Origin: Conus ventricosus
Taxonomy: Eukaryota > Mollusca > Gastropoda > Neogastropoda > Conidae
DNA length: 64,000 nt
Reading direction: 5' to 3'
Assembly (NCBI GenBank): GCA_018398815.1
Contig: CM031617.1
Location: 1,591,991 to 1,655,990, forward strand
The notes under the pieces are model-generated. The model was given only the letters and a program-made list of their open reading frames with translations. It did no database searches and was not told the DNA's origin. This document shows positions 12,055 through 21,989 of this stretch, piece after piece; position 1 is the first letter of the stretch, and each line of letters begins with the position of its first letter. The position numbers were made by a program, and so were the translations under genes.

Positions 12055-12456
12055 ATTTATTGGCGAGCTGCCCAGGATATTCTGGCCCATTTATTATAAT
12101 TGTTCAACTTCTCAGAGAGGAAGCTGGGTGGGATTCAAGTATTGTAATCCTAAGACAAGGGTTGTCTTACTGTATGTTCCCAAGATAGTTAAATACTAGG
12201 CTTGGCATTGCTTCCAAGATAGTTAATACTAGGCTTGGCATTTCAGCCCCAGAGTACTTATTTCGCACAGATTGCCTATAATTCGCTCTCATAGTTGGGT
12301 CAGGCGCTGGGCGTCTTGTAAAAACTAACTACGTTGTCCCAAGCTAATATCATCATTCATAGGATTGTGCTATTACGTCACTCGTGTCGGTAACCACCAG
12401 TTTGGCTGTCGTAGTAGTAAAGTCTTGTTCAAAAAAAAAAAAAAAAAAGAGATATA
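12055..12456 (+). promoter_or_regulatory. Retroelement leader with PBS-like start and short duplication
   Basis: The leader starts ATTTATTGGCGAGCTG; the TGGCGAGCTGCC at about 12060 has the 5'-TGG expected of a tRNA primer-binding site, but I cannot name the tRNA. At 12179-12240 the phrase ATACTAGGCTTGGCATT is repeated in tandem. A run of 18 A lies at 12431-12448, just before the gag ATG. Confidence 0.35.
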
Positions 12457-14057
12457 ATGGCGGAAGAAAAGAACACCCCCATTGAACAACTTGTGAGCGT
12501 CGCTCGTGATTTAGGCTACTCTGGAGATGAGTTGCGTGCATTCGTGGAAAACCAACAAAAGATGGAAAGAGATGAACGCGCGGAAAGACGCCGTGTTGCA
12601 GTAGAAATAGCAGAGCAGGAAAGGACTAAAGCTAGCGCAGAGCAGGAAACAGAAAGATTAAGGATTCAGGCTAATGAAATCAGGCTAGGGAAAAGCAGGA
12701 AACAGAAAGACTAAAGGTTCAATTAGAGCTAGAGAAAGTGAGAATACAAAGGGAGACCACCGAGGATGGTAGCTCACTTTCCAGTGACTCTGTGCGCAGC
12801 TATGCTCCCCGACCCAAGTTGCCAAAATTCTCTGAAGGAACCGATTCGATTGATGCATACATCAGTCGTTTCGAAACGTTTGCGACCAGTCAGGGTTGGC
12901 CTTCAGAAGAGTGGGCAGTCATTTTGTCAGCGTTACTGACGGGTAAGGCATTACAAATTTTCACTGCGTTACCAGCAGAACAACAGTCTGATTTTGGTGC
13001 TGTGAAGGAGTCTTTAATGAAGGGATTTGACCTCACAGAGGAAGGATTCAGGAAGAAATTTCGTTCAGCTAAATTACAAGCAGGTGAGACGTACACTCAG
13101 TTTGGTGCACGTTTAGATCACTATTTTGATAAATGGTTAGAGTTGAGTGGTACGAAGAAGGAGTTCGCTGAATTGAAAGAGCTAGTTATGAAGGAACAGA
13201 TTTTGTCAGGTTGCGGCCCTGAGTTAACCATACATTTGAAAGAGAGACAGCCGGAGACAGCAGGAGAGTTGTTGAAGTTCGCAGAGGTGTATAGAGAGGC
13301 ACGTTTGGGCACTAAAGTGCAGGAGAGACAGGTGCTAGGCACAGGTGAGAAGAGTGCAAGGAGACTGGGGGAGTTTCCTGCAAAGTCTGCAAACCCAGTG
13401 GTGGGGCAGAAGGAAGGGCAAAGGGACATTAGGTGTTTCATTTGTCACAAGAAGGGACATGTGGCGAGGGATTGTCGCATGAGGTTCCAGAAGGCAGCAG
13501 CCTTGCAAGAGGTGGATAAGGGTCGTCAAGGGAAACGACCTGCAGTGGAACCAAAAGGGATCCAATCGGAAGAGGGTGGAGTGCAGCCTATGGCTAGCAC
13601 TGGACAGCAGTCAGTGTCAGGGATGGAGGGCACTAGGCTGAGTGGTTCGTTACCAGTGGAAGAAGGGTGGATTGGCCAGCAGAGGGTGAAAGTGTTACGA
13701 GACACTGGTTGTTCATGCGGTGTAGTACGAACAACGCTGGTCGATAAAGGGGATTTGACAGGGCAAATCCAGACCTGTACTCTAATCGATGGCACTGTGA
13801 GGGAGTTTCCAGTTGCTAAGATAGAAGTACGTACCCCTTACTTCTCAGGCGAGTTGTCTGCGTTGGTGATGGAGAAACCCCTTCACGATTTGATCATTGG
13901 AAATATTCCAGGTGCAAGGGATCCAGGGGATCCTGAGTTGTTGACTGCTACAGGGGCAGCAGTTCAGACACGGAGCAAGAAGGAGGAAAAGGTTGTTAAA
14001 CCGTTAGTTGTTCCAGGAAGGAAGTCGGGCATAGATGTGTCGCCTGATGAGTTTTAG
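12457..14057 (+). pseudogene. Gag-protease of a Gmr1-like Ty3/gypsy retrotransposon
   Basis: Gag packages the element RNA and the aspartic protease processes the polyprotein. The ATG at 12457 opens a charged coiled-coil N-terminus (repeated ER/AEQE heptads). A frame change near 12690 carries it into the long frame read from 12738. That frame has a SCAN-like gag core (ALLTGKALQIF, DLTEEGFRKKFR, FDKWLELS), a CCHC zinc knuckle CFICHKKGHVARDC at about 13435-13476, then a retropepsin domain with the active-site LRDTGCSCG near 13695, LIDGT near 13785 and the flap-distal LIIGNIPGARDP near 13895. The frame ends at a TAG in a TTTT run (14052-14057); the integrase continues in the next frame, so this stop is one inserted T away from a fused Gag-Pol. 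Both frame breaks could be decay or sequencing indels. Confidence 0.85.
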
Positions 14058-14523
14058 GGCAGCGCAGGAACAAGACCCTTCGCTCGTGAAGTCTTGGGAG
14101 TTGGCAAGAGGTGGAGAGAAACAGGAGGTTAGAGGAGGTGAGACAGAATTTCTTGTGAAAGGCGGGCTGTTGTACCGAGTGTTCACCAAGGGGAAGACAG
14201 GTAAGGTGACCACTCAGTTAGAGGTACCAGCAGGTTATCGTGACACTGTCATGTCAGTGGGTCACGAGTCGCTCATGGCGGGTCATCTCGGCACCAGCAA
14301 AACAGCTGACCGAATCTTTGATGATTTTCATTGGCCAGGAGCAATGGCAGACATAAAACGTTTCTGCATGTCATGTGACGTGTGTCAAAGGTCAGCCACA
14401 AGAGGGGTGAAGAGGAAGGCGCATCTTAAACATCCCCCTTTAATTGACACACCGTTCAGGAGAGTGGCTGCTGATCTGATTGGCCCAATCTCGCCCTGTT
14501 CCGAAGGTGGGCACAGGTATGAG
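14057..14523 (+). pseudogene. Integrase N-terminal part (H2C2 finger), truncated
   Basis: The frame continues from the protease with a spacer (LLYRVFTKGKTG) and the zinc-binding HHCC module: H in GHESLMAGHLG (about 14263-14295), then FHWPGAMADIKRFCMSCDVCQ with Cys at about 14368-14395. It reaches DTPFRRVAADLIGPIS and GGHRY, the start of the RNase H-fold catalytic core. The sequence then jumps at about 14520 to the C-terminal part, so the DDE catalytic residues are missing and the integrase is dead. Integrase directly follows protease, with no RT between them, as in Gmr1-like elements. Confidence 0.85.
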
Positions 14524-14965
14524 ACATGCAAGGCTGCAAAGGAAAGTTTGCAGGAGGCTAGGGTCGTTCAGAAGAAGCAATATGACAGGAAGGTGAGGAA
14601 GCAATTCTCAGGTGGGAGATCAAGTCCTGGTACTGCTTCCCACGGGTCACAACAAGCTGCTGATGCATTGGAAAGGACCATTCACCATCACTGAAAAGGT
14701 CGGTCGGGATTACCGATTGATGTGAATGGGAAACTAAAACTTTTCCATGCGAATTTTCTCCGCAAATATATTCAGCGTGAGACTCAGCACATAGGCTCAG
14801 CAGCAATCATTGATGAGGTGAAGGAACCCAGCAAAAGGAGATTTGTTACCTAAGTTCCAGAAGAGTCATACAGGATTGTCACTGTAGGAAGGGCTAGACA
14901 GTATGAGTTCCTAGTATTGTTGTCGAGCGCACAAAGCAGGCCGAAAGAGGAAAAGGTGAGAAGAT
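14524..14965 (+). pseudogene. Integrase C-terminal tail and linker, frameshifted
   Basis: After the deletion the sequence resumes with SLQEARVVQKKQYDRKVRK, then in other frames a chromo-like/GPF-GPY segment (WKGPFTI, then FHANFLRKYI at about 14745-14772) that links gypsy integrases to the downstream region. At least two frame changes occur (about 14600 and 14700) and a stop at about 14852. Its order after the H2C2 finger and before RNase H sequence supports the INT-before-RT layout. Confidence 0.7.
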
Positions 14966-15500
14966 GAGAATTCAAGAGACCAAAGACCAAAACAGAAGTC
15001 AGAGTCTGCTAGGTTTTATTGGGTTCTATAGGTATTTGTCCCAAATTGTTGCTGCAATCACGAGTCCTCTCAGTGATTTGGTCAAGGCAGGAAACCGGCA
15101 TGGGTCGAACGGTCAGACGCTGCAAGAGGCAAGCACTGCAGACTTGTTGGAAAGAATAGGTTCCCGTCCATCTTGAAGCTACCATTATATGCCAAACCAT
15201 TTTTGTTGCGGACAATGCATCAGGTGGTGGGATTAGGTGCAGTATAGTTGCAAGGAGCATGAAGAGGTCGAGTTTCCTGTGAGAATATGCTGCAGTAAGT
15301 TGACAAAAGTGTGAAGAAGGGTACGCAACGGTGGAGAAGGAGTGTTTAGCGGTCGTGTTGGCCGTGCAAGAAATTCCACACATACTTGTAGGGAAAGAGT
15401 TTCGTGATCGAAACGGATCATCAACCACTCAAATTCCTGCAGGGGCGCAGTTGAAAAACAGCAGAGTTCAGCGTTGGGCAATGGCACTGCAGCCCTACAG
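14966..15500 (+). pseudogene. RT connection and RNase H fragment, cut by the assembly gap
   Basis: Nearly all of the reverse transcriptase is deleted. The sequence re-enters at the RT-RNase H junction with PKTKTEVR then, after a one-base shift, SLLGFIGFYRYLSQIVAAI and PLSDLVKAG. RNase H pieces follow: YATVEKECLAVVLAVQEI (about 15328-15381) and, in another frame, a TDHQPLKFLQG-type segment, then SRVQRWAMALQPY up to base 15500. The 1000-N gap begins exactly there, hiding the end of RNase H and the 3' LTR. Several frameshifts make this a relic. Confidence 0.75.
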
Positions 15501-16500
15501 NNNNNNNNNNNNNNNNNNNNNNNNNNNNNNNNNNNNNNNNNNNNNNNNNNNNNNNNNNNNNNNNNNNNNNNNNNNNNNNNNNNNNNNNNNNNNNNNNNNN
15601 NNNNNNNNNNNNNNNNNNNNNNNNNNNNNNNNNNNNNNNNNNNNNNNNNNNNNNNNNNNNNNNNNNNNNNNNNNNNNNNNNNNNNNNNNNNNNNNNNNNN
15701 NNNNNNNNNNNNNNNNNNNNNNNNNNNNNNNNNNNNNNNNNNNNNNNNNNNNNNNNNNNNNNNNNNNNNNNNNNNNNNNNNNNNNNNNNNNNNNNNNNNN
15801 NNNNNNNNNNNNNNNNNNNNNNNNNNNNNNNNNNNNNNNNNNNNNNNNNNNNNNNNNNNNNNNNNNNNNNNNNNNNNNNNNNNNNNNNNNNNNNNNNNNN
15901 NNNNNNNNNNNNNNNNNNNNNNNNNNNNNNNNNNNNNNNNNNNNNNNNNNNNNNNNNNNNNNNNNNNNNNNNNNNNNNNNNNNNNNNNNNNNNNNNNNNN
16001 NNNNNNNNNNNNNNNNNNNNNNNNNNNNNNNNNNNNNNNNNNNNNNNNNNNNNNNNNNNNNNNNNNNNNNNNNNNNNNNNNNNNNNNNNNNNNNNNNNNN
16101 NNNNNNNNNNNNNNNNNNNNNNNNNNNNNNNNNNNNNNNNNNNNNNNNNNNNNNNNNNNNNNNNNNNNNNNNNNNNNNNNNNNNNNNNNNNNNNNNNNNN
16201 NNNNNNNNNNNNNNNNNNNNNNNNNNNNNNNNNNNNNNNNNNNNNNNNNNNNNNNNNNNNNNNNNNNNNNNNNNNNNNNNNNNNNNNNNNNNNNNNNNNN
16301 NNNNNNNNNNNNNNNNNNNNNNNNNNNNNNNNNNNNNNNNNNNNNNNNNNNNNNNNNNNNNNNNNNNNNNNNNNNNNNNNNNNNNNNNNNNNNNNNNNNN
16401 NNNNNNNNNNNNNNNNNNNNNNNNNNNNNNNNNNNNNNNNNNNNNNNNNNNNNNNNNNNNNNNNNNNNNNNNNNNNNNNNNNNNNNNNNNNNNNNNNNNN
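15501..16500. other. Assembly gap (1000 N)
   Basis: A run of exactly 1000 N, the usual placeholder for a gap of unknown size. Predicted frames that cross it are artefacts. Confidence 0.99.
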
Positions 16501-16733
16501 AGTGGGGCGATACTGAACATTCCAGAACTGATGATGATCTGGCAGAAGCTGTCTGTACAGCTGTTGCATCGCCCCTCTCTGATGTTTCTCCTTTTTATTT
16601 TTATTTTGGAGGGGTTTCAATCGACGACGTGTGTGTTGTTTGGGTGTGTGCGGTATGTATGGGTTTATTTATTTATTTATGTTTTTGCCTGCTTGCTGTA
16701 TGGAAAGTTCAAAAGAAACTTGCCTAGACGCAG
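16501..16733. other. Unique flank after the gap
   Basis: An open plus-strand frame begins GDTEHSRTDDDLAEAV and continues SPLSDVSPFYFYFGG, but I cannot assign it. A GGGGCGAT/ATCGCCCC inverted pair (about 16504 and 16568) frames a potential hairpin. A (TTTA)n stretch lies near 16665-16680. Confidence 0.4.
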
Positions 16734-16734
16734 T

Positions 16735-18461
16735 GATGGATTTGACGGTATGTGTTGAAGGGACAGGATTTCACGGTATGTGTTGAAGGGACAGACGCAG
16801 TGATGGATTTGACGGTATGTGTTGAAGGGACAGGATTTGACGGTATGTGTTGAAGGGACAGGATTTCACGGTATGTGTTGAAGGGACAGACGCAGTGATG
16901 GATTTGACGGTATGTGTTGAAGGGACAGGATTTGACGGTATGTGTTGAAGGGACAGGATTTCCGGTATGTGTTGAAGGGACAGACGCAGTGATGGATTTG
17001 ACGGTATGTGTTGAAGGGACAGGATTTGACGGTATGTGTTGAAGGGACAGGATTTGATGGTATGTGTTGAAGGGACAGGATTTGACGGTATGTGTTGAAG
17101 GGACAGGATTTCACGGTATGTGTTGAAGGGACAGACGCAGTGATGGATTTGACGGTATGTGTTGAAGGGACAGGATTTCACGGTATGTGTTGAAGGGACA
17201 GGATTTCACGGTATGTGTTGAAGGGACAGACGCAGTGATGGATTTGACGGTATGTGTTGAAGGGACAGGATTGACGGTATGTGTTGAAGGGACAGGATTT
17301 GATGGTATGTGTTGAAGGGACAGACGCAGTGATGGATTTGACGGTATGTGTTGAAGGGACAGGATTTGACGGTATGTGCTGAAGGGACAGGATTTGACGG
17401 TATGTGTTGAAGGGACAGGATTTGATGGTATGTGTTGAAGGGACAGGATTTGACGGTATGTGTTGAAGGGACAGGATTTGACGGTATGTGCTGAAGGGAC
17501 AGGATTTGACGGTATGTGTTGAAGGGACAGGATTTGACGGTATGTGTTGAAGGGACAGGATTTGACGGTATGTGCTGAAGGGACAGGATTTGACGATATG
17601 TGCTGAAGGGACAGGATTTGACGGTATGTGCTGAAGGGACAGGATTTGACGGTATGTGCTGAAGGGACAGGATTTGACGGTATGTGCTGAAGGGACAGGA
17701 TTTGACGGTATGTGCTGAAGGGACAGGATTTGACGGTATGTGTTGAAGGGACAGGATTTGACGGTATGTGCTGAAGGGACAGGATTTGACGGTATGTGTT
17801 GAAGGGACAGGATTTGACGGTATGTGCTGAAGGGACAGGATTTGACGGTATGTGTTGAAGGGACAGGATTTGACGATATGTGCTGAAGGGACAGGATTTG
17901 ACGGTATGTGTTGAAGGGACAGGATTTGACGGTATGTGTTGAAGGGACAGGATTTGACGGTATGTGCTGAAGGGACAGGATTTGACGGTATGTGCTGAAG
18001 GGACAGGATTTGACGGTATGTGCTGAAGGGACAGGATTTGACGGTATGTGCTGAAGGGACAGGATTTGACGGTATGTGTTGAAGGGACAGGATTTGACGG
18101 TATGTGTTGAAGGGACAGGATTTGACGGTATGTGTTGAAGGGACAGAGGATTTGACGGTATGTGCTGAAGGGACAGGCTTTGACGGTATGTGTTGAAGGG
18201 ACAGGATTTGACGATATGTGCTGAAGGGACAGGATTTGACGATATGTGCTGAAGGGACAGGATTGACGGTATGTGCTGAAGGGACAGGATTTGACGGTAT
18301 GTGCTGAAGGGACAGGATTTGACGGTATGTGCTGAAGGGACAGGATTTGACGGTATGTGCTGAAGGGACAGGATTTGACGGTATGTGTTGAAGGGACAGG
18401 ATTTGACGGTATGTGTTGAAGGGACAGGATTTGACGATATGTGCTGAAGGGACAGGCTTTG
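16735..18461. repeat. 28-bp minisatellite, about 60 units
   Basis: The unit is GATTTGACGGTATGTG followed by YTGAAGGGACAG (28 bases). The left third (16735-17340) contains an extra AGACGCAGTGATG element at 16727, 16794, 16889, 16983, 17134, 17229 and 17323, giving a higher-order period of mostly 94-95 bases. The right part is a plain 28-mer with TGTGTTG/TGTGCTG variants. The reverse complement has no stop, which explains the two minus-strand frames of over 400 codons here. Confidence 0.97.
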
Positions 18462-19009
18462 ATGTAAAGATGGCTGTGGAACGAATAAACGAGCAGACAG
18501 CAAGTATTAAAAAAAAAAAAAAAAAAGGAATACAGAATCACTGAACCCCGACCTGCTTGTTCTATCCAGATGTGACAAGAAAAGCAAACAAAGAAAGAAA
18601 GAGACAAATAAACAGTGACAGAATACAAGTGGATTCAAACAAGTTTTCAGTCACCGTACGAAAAATGACAAGAACATAGAGGGGTGTAGGTGCAGGGATG
18701 GCAGGAGAAGAGGGGGTGGGGGGGGGGGGGGGGGACATGGCATTAAACAAAAAAGAGGTGGGTGGGGCCATATTAGAATATATATGTAGCCCCCTTCATA
18801 TGGAGGAACTATTGAAATCTCTCTTGTGTCTCAGTTTCAGAATGTCATTAACTGAAACATTTGTTCATCTTAACTATTTCTTCTTCTGAGGTTGAATTTA
18901 ATTGGCTGCGTCAGCTTCTTCTTTTCCTTCCTTAAACATCCGCCATCATCATTTTGATGGTTCTGATGGTTCAGTCCTGCCGCCACGATGAATCCCACAG
19001 TCTTCTCCA
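18462..19009. other. Unique spacer with A and G runs
   Basis: Contains an A run at 18509-18525 and a G run at 18718-18734. I see no gene; the short open frames lack any family signature. Confidence 0.6.
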
Positions 19010-19374
19010 GGTCTTGACGGCTGCCCCAAAGCCGTTGTCTGCAGCACTGCACCTCTGGCCAGGTCTTGACGGCTGCCCCAAAGCCGTGTCTGCAGCACTG
19101 CACCCTCTGGCCAGGTCTTGACGGCTGCCCCAAAGCCGTGTCTGCAGCACTGCACCCTCTGGCCAGGTCTTGACGGCTGCCCAAAGCCGTGTCTGCAGCA
19201 CTGCACCCTCTGGCCAGGTCTTGACGGCTGCCCCAAAGCTGTGTTTGCAGCACTGCACCCTCTGGCCAGGTCTTGACGGCTGCCCCAAAGCTGTGTCTGC
19301 AGCACTGCACCCTCTGGCCAGGTCTTGACGGCTGCCCCAAAGCTGTGTCTGCAGCACTGCACCCTCTGGCCAGG
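19010..19374. repeat. 52-bp minisatellite, 7 units
   Basis: The unit starts GGTCTTGACGGCTGCCCCAA and ends CACTGCACCCTCTGGCCA. Seven copies differ by a few bases (CCGTGTC/CTGTGTC/CTGTGTT). It includes the short inverted pair CTGCAG. Frames on the minus strand are open only because of the repeat. Confidence 0.95.
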
Positions 19375-19667
19375 TAACGGTATTTTGAAAACATTGAGGA
19401 GTGAGTGCTAGAACAGCGGGTGCCTAGAAGACAATCGTCCAAACTGACCAGTTTATTACAGGTATTTTAAGGCAAGACCATTGTCGTCTGTATGTTCAGT
19501 CTGAGAGATCAAAGCGGTTGTGAGAGTGAAAGTCTGAGCTACCACTTTGATGCATACGGCGCACAGAAAATCATTGATCTGTGCACCCTCCCTCCACCCC
19601 CACACACGCTCACATTCCCTCCACCTCCTTTCACATGTGTGTGTGTGCACATGCACACGCGTGGCGT

Positions 19668-19720
<53 letters not shown>

Positions 19721-19812
19721 ACAGACCGAGACAGAGAAGAAGAGGATGTGATGCATGTGTGCACGTGCACACGCGCGTTTGTGTGTGTGTGTGTGTGTGT
19801 GGCATGTGTGTG

Positions 19813-19871
<59 letters not shown>

Positions 19872-19902
19872 CATCGGGCAGCGCCCCCCGGACAGACAGA
19901 GA

Positions 19903-19958
<56 letters not shown>

Positions 19959-19975
19959 CAGACAGACAGAATGTG

Positions 19976-20030
<55 letters not shown>

Positions 20031-20201
20031 ACATATGTACATATTTAATGGTACTCTCAAGAACAAGTGCTAGATGAAAAACAAAACTTACAGCTGCTTA
20101 TTTTGTTATCTGTGAAGTAGAGCTTCTTTTCCTCTCTCTTTCTCCCTCCCCCCCCCCCTCCCCCCTTGCATCTTGCACATGTGCGTGCGTATGTATATAT
20201 T

Positions 20202-20239
<38 letters not shown>

Positions 20240-20269
20240 GTCAGCACAACCATGGGTTAATCTGACAAT
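19375..20269. repeat. Microsatellite cluster (CA, GT, GA)
   Basis: After about 290 bases of unique sequence come (CA)n at about 19672-19719, (GT)n at 19780-19800, (GA)n at 19815-19868, (GT)n at 19903-19957 and 19973-20029, a C-rich tract at 20145-20165 and (GT)n at 20203-20236. The remainder is unique and shows no gene. Confidence 0.95.
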
Positions 20270-21073
20270 TTGTTGTTCTTCAATTTAACGTCTTTTCACT
20301 AAATGTGATATTAGACAAGGTGTGTGTGTTTGTGTGTGTGTCTGTTTGAGTGTGTGCGTGCAGCGTGCGTACGTGTGTGCGTGCAGCGTGCGTACGTGAG
20401 TGCGTGCATCGTGCGTACGTGAGTGCGCGCCCGCGTGCGTGCGTGTGCGTATGTGCGTGTATGTGTGATGGGGAGAAAAGTAAGACTTCGACTGTAAAAA
20501 AAAAAAAAAACATCAAAAGTAAAAACAAACAACTGAACAAAATAAGATCATGAAACAGCAATTACAGGATTGAGCCAACTGGGCTTAACATAAGAATTCG
20601 TACAAAATTTAAGAGAGACATAGTATCCTGGAATATGCACTTTGAAACATCCTTTCTAAATTCTGACAAATCGGAATCAAAGTAGGGGCAAAAGTATAGA
20701 ACGTGTGTTGTTGTACAATTATCAAGGGCGCCGCAAGCACATCGAATATTCTTGACATATTTTGTTCTGAATGCATTTATTTTTAACCGAAATAATAAGG
20801 AGAGAAGTTGTTTATTGTGTCTTGGGTATGATCCTATGTTTGTATTATAGTTTACTGGATTTACCGAGGAAGCCCTTTTTAAAAGATTACTTGCTCGAGA
20901 GTTCGTACAACAAAGTATAGAAGAGTCGGGTTTGTGTATTCGGGGGAGAACACTTTCATTGTAGTATTCCTCAAATTTTTCAAAAGAGGCCCTTTGTAAG
21001 AGAGAATATCCTTCATGTAAGCTCAAGGGAATATGAATAGTAGCCGTATTGTCAGAATTGTTTGCACCTGCTC

Positions 21074-21078
<5 letters not shown>
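20270..21078 (-). mobile_element. 5'-truncated LINE, copy 1
   Basis: Read on the minus strand this is the 3' end of an RNase H-bearing non-LTR retrotransposon: the last ~170 codons of ORF2, a 3' UTR with a CA/GC-rich microsatellite (about 20320-20465), then a terminal block with GTCTAATATCAC, GTGAAAAGACGTTAAAT and GAAGAACAACAA (20318 to 20270). The second copy at 48898-49754 has the same parts in the same order, which defines the 3' end. The 5' break is at 21078, directly against a (TG)n tract. Confidence 0.8.
20562..21077 (-). pseudogene. LINE ORF2 C-terminal fragment
   Basis: The frame enters at the truncation with RAGA-type residues (the region just after the RNase H GNExAD motif in relatives), then LSLHEGYSLLQRASFEKFEEY, LLFRLKINAFRTKY and a Cys/His finger CACGALDNCTTTHVLYFC, and ends LSPVGSIL with a stop at 20562. 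Such C-x-C...H...C tails are common at the end of LINE ORF2 proteins. It is about 40% identical by eye to the copy at 49236-49754. There is no upstream RT, so it is a dead end fragment. Confidence 0.8.
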
Positions 21079-21144
<66 letters not shown>

Positions 21145-21146
21145 TG
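21076..21146. repeat. (TG)n microsatellite
   Basis: About 33 TG units next to the 5' break of LINE copy 1, probably the original target or a later expansion. Confidence 0.95.
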
Positions 21147-21557
21147 CGTGCGTGCGCACGCACAGGGTCACAAGCTTGTCTTTCTCCCTGTATGTATTAT
21201 CATTTAATTCAGCAAATCTCACATTTTCTTGAAATGATCAAGGGGTTAGCACTGAAGGTTGTAACGCTGATAAGTCATTTTGTTGCATGTGAATTGTATT
21301 TCCACCTTTCGCAAACTCGAAGTTTCCCCATTGTCTGCCACTGTTGTCGAGTTTTCTGTTGTCCTTTTGTCATTGTAATCTTGTGTCCTTGTCAGTGTCT
21401 TGGCTCACTCGCATGCTGCTCATTATGGCTTCCTGTGCACAGCCGCACCGAGGTTTTCCTGCTAAAGCCTTACCACAGGTGGAACTCGAGGAGCAGTGTA
21501 TACTAAGGCGTCATGAGGCATCCAACCAGAGAAGACACTGCACTGCTGCCTGGACTC
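21147..21557. other. Unique spacer
   Basis: About 400 bases without repeats. Open frames exist but carry no recognisable domain. Confidence 0.5.
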
Positions 21558-21857
21558 TGTTGATGTTCAGTTTTGTCTGTTCTTATTCAGCATACGTGTT
21601 GGCTGGCAGCCATCAGGAGAGCTTTTATGTCTGTTGATGTTCAGTTTTGTCTGTTCTTATTCAGCATACGTGTTTGTTGGCAGCCATCAGGAGAGCTTTT
21701 ATGTCTGTTGAAGTTCAGTTTTGTCTGTTCTTATTCAGCTTACGTGTTGGCTGGCAGCCATCAGGAGAGTTTTTATGTCTGTTGATGTTCAGTTTTGTCT
21801 GTTCTTATTCAGCATACGTGTTCGCTGGCAGCCATTAAGAGAGCTTTTATGTCTGTT
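21558..21857. repeat. 74-bp tandem repeat, 4 units
   Basis: Four copies of a unit starting TGTTGATGTTCAGTTTTGTC and containing CATACGTGTT...GCAGCCAT. The copies differ at a few positions (GATG/GAAG, TTGGC/TTTGTTGG/TTCGC). It ends about 130 bases before the 33-bp array. Confidence 0.95.
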
Positions 21858-21989
21858 GTAGTTGACATCTAAACACATTGCTGTTGAAAATTCATTTGTT
21901 CAACAGTATCGAGCAAGCACCTTGTTTCATGTGTTTATTTGTATTTTGGCCATTTTCATGCTGCATTTTTTTTTAATACTGCAGTTTGC

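Noticed and set aside
15331..16758. Long frames across 15501-16500
   Set aside because: They consist of N placeholders.
16771..18628. Minus-strand frames of up to 505 codons with a repeated SCPFNTYRQI-type peptide
   Set aside because: Two overlapping frames are equally open, the 28-bp period is not a multiple of three and there is no start context; a satellite by-product.
19456..20073. Cys/Val- and His/Thr-rich frames
   Set aside because: Translations of (GT)n, (CA)n and (GA)n tracts; the same holds near 37000, 45000, 48700 and 51250.
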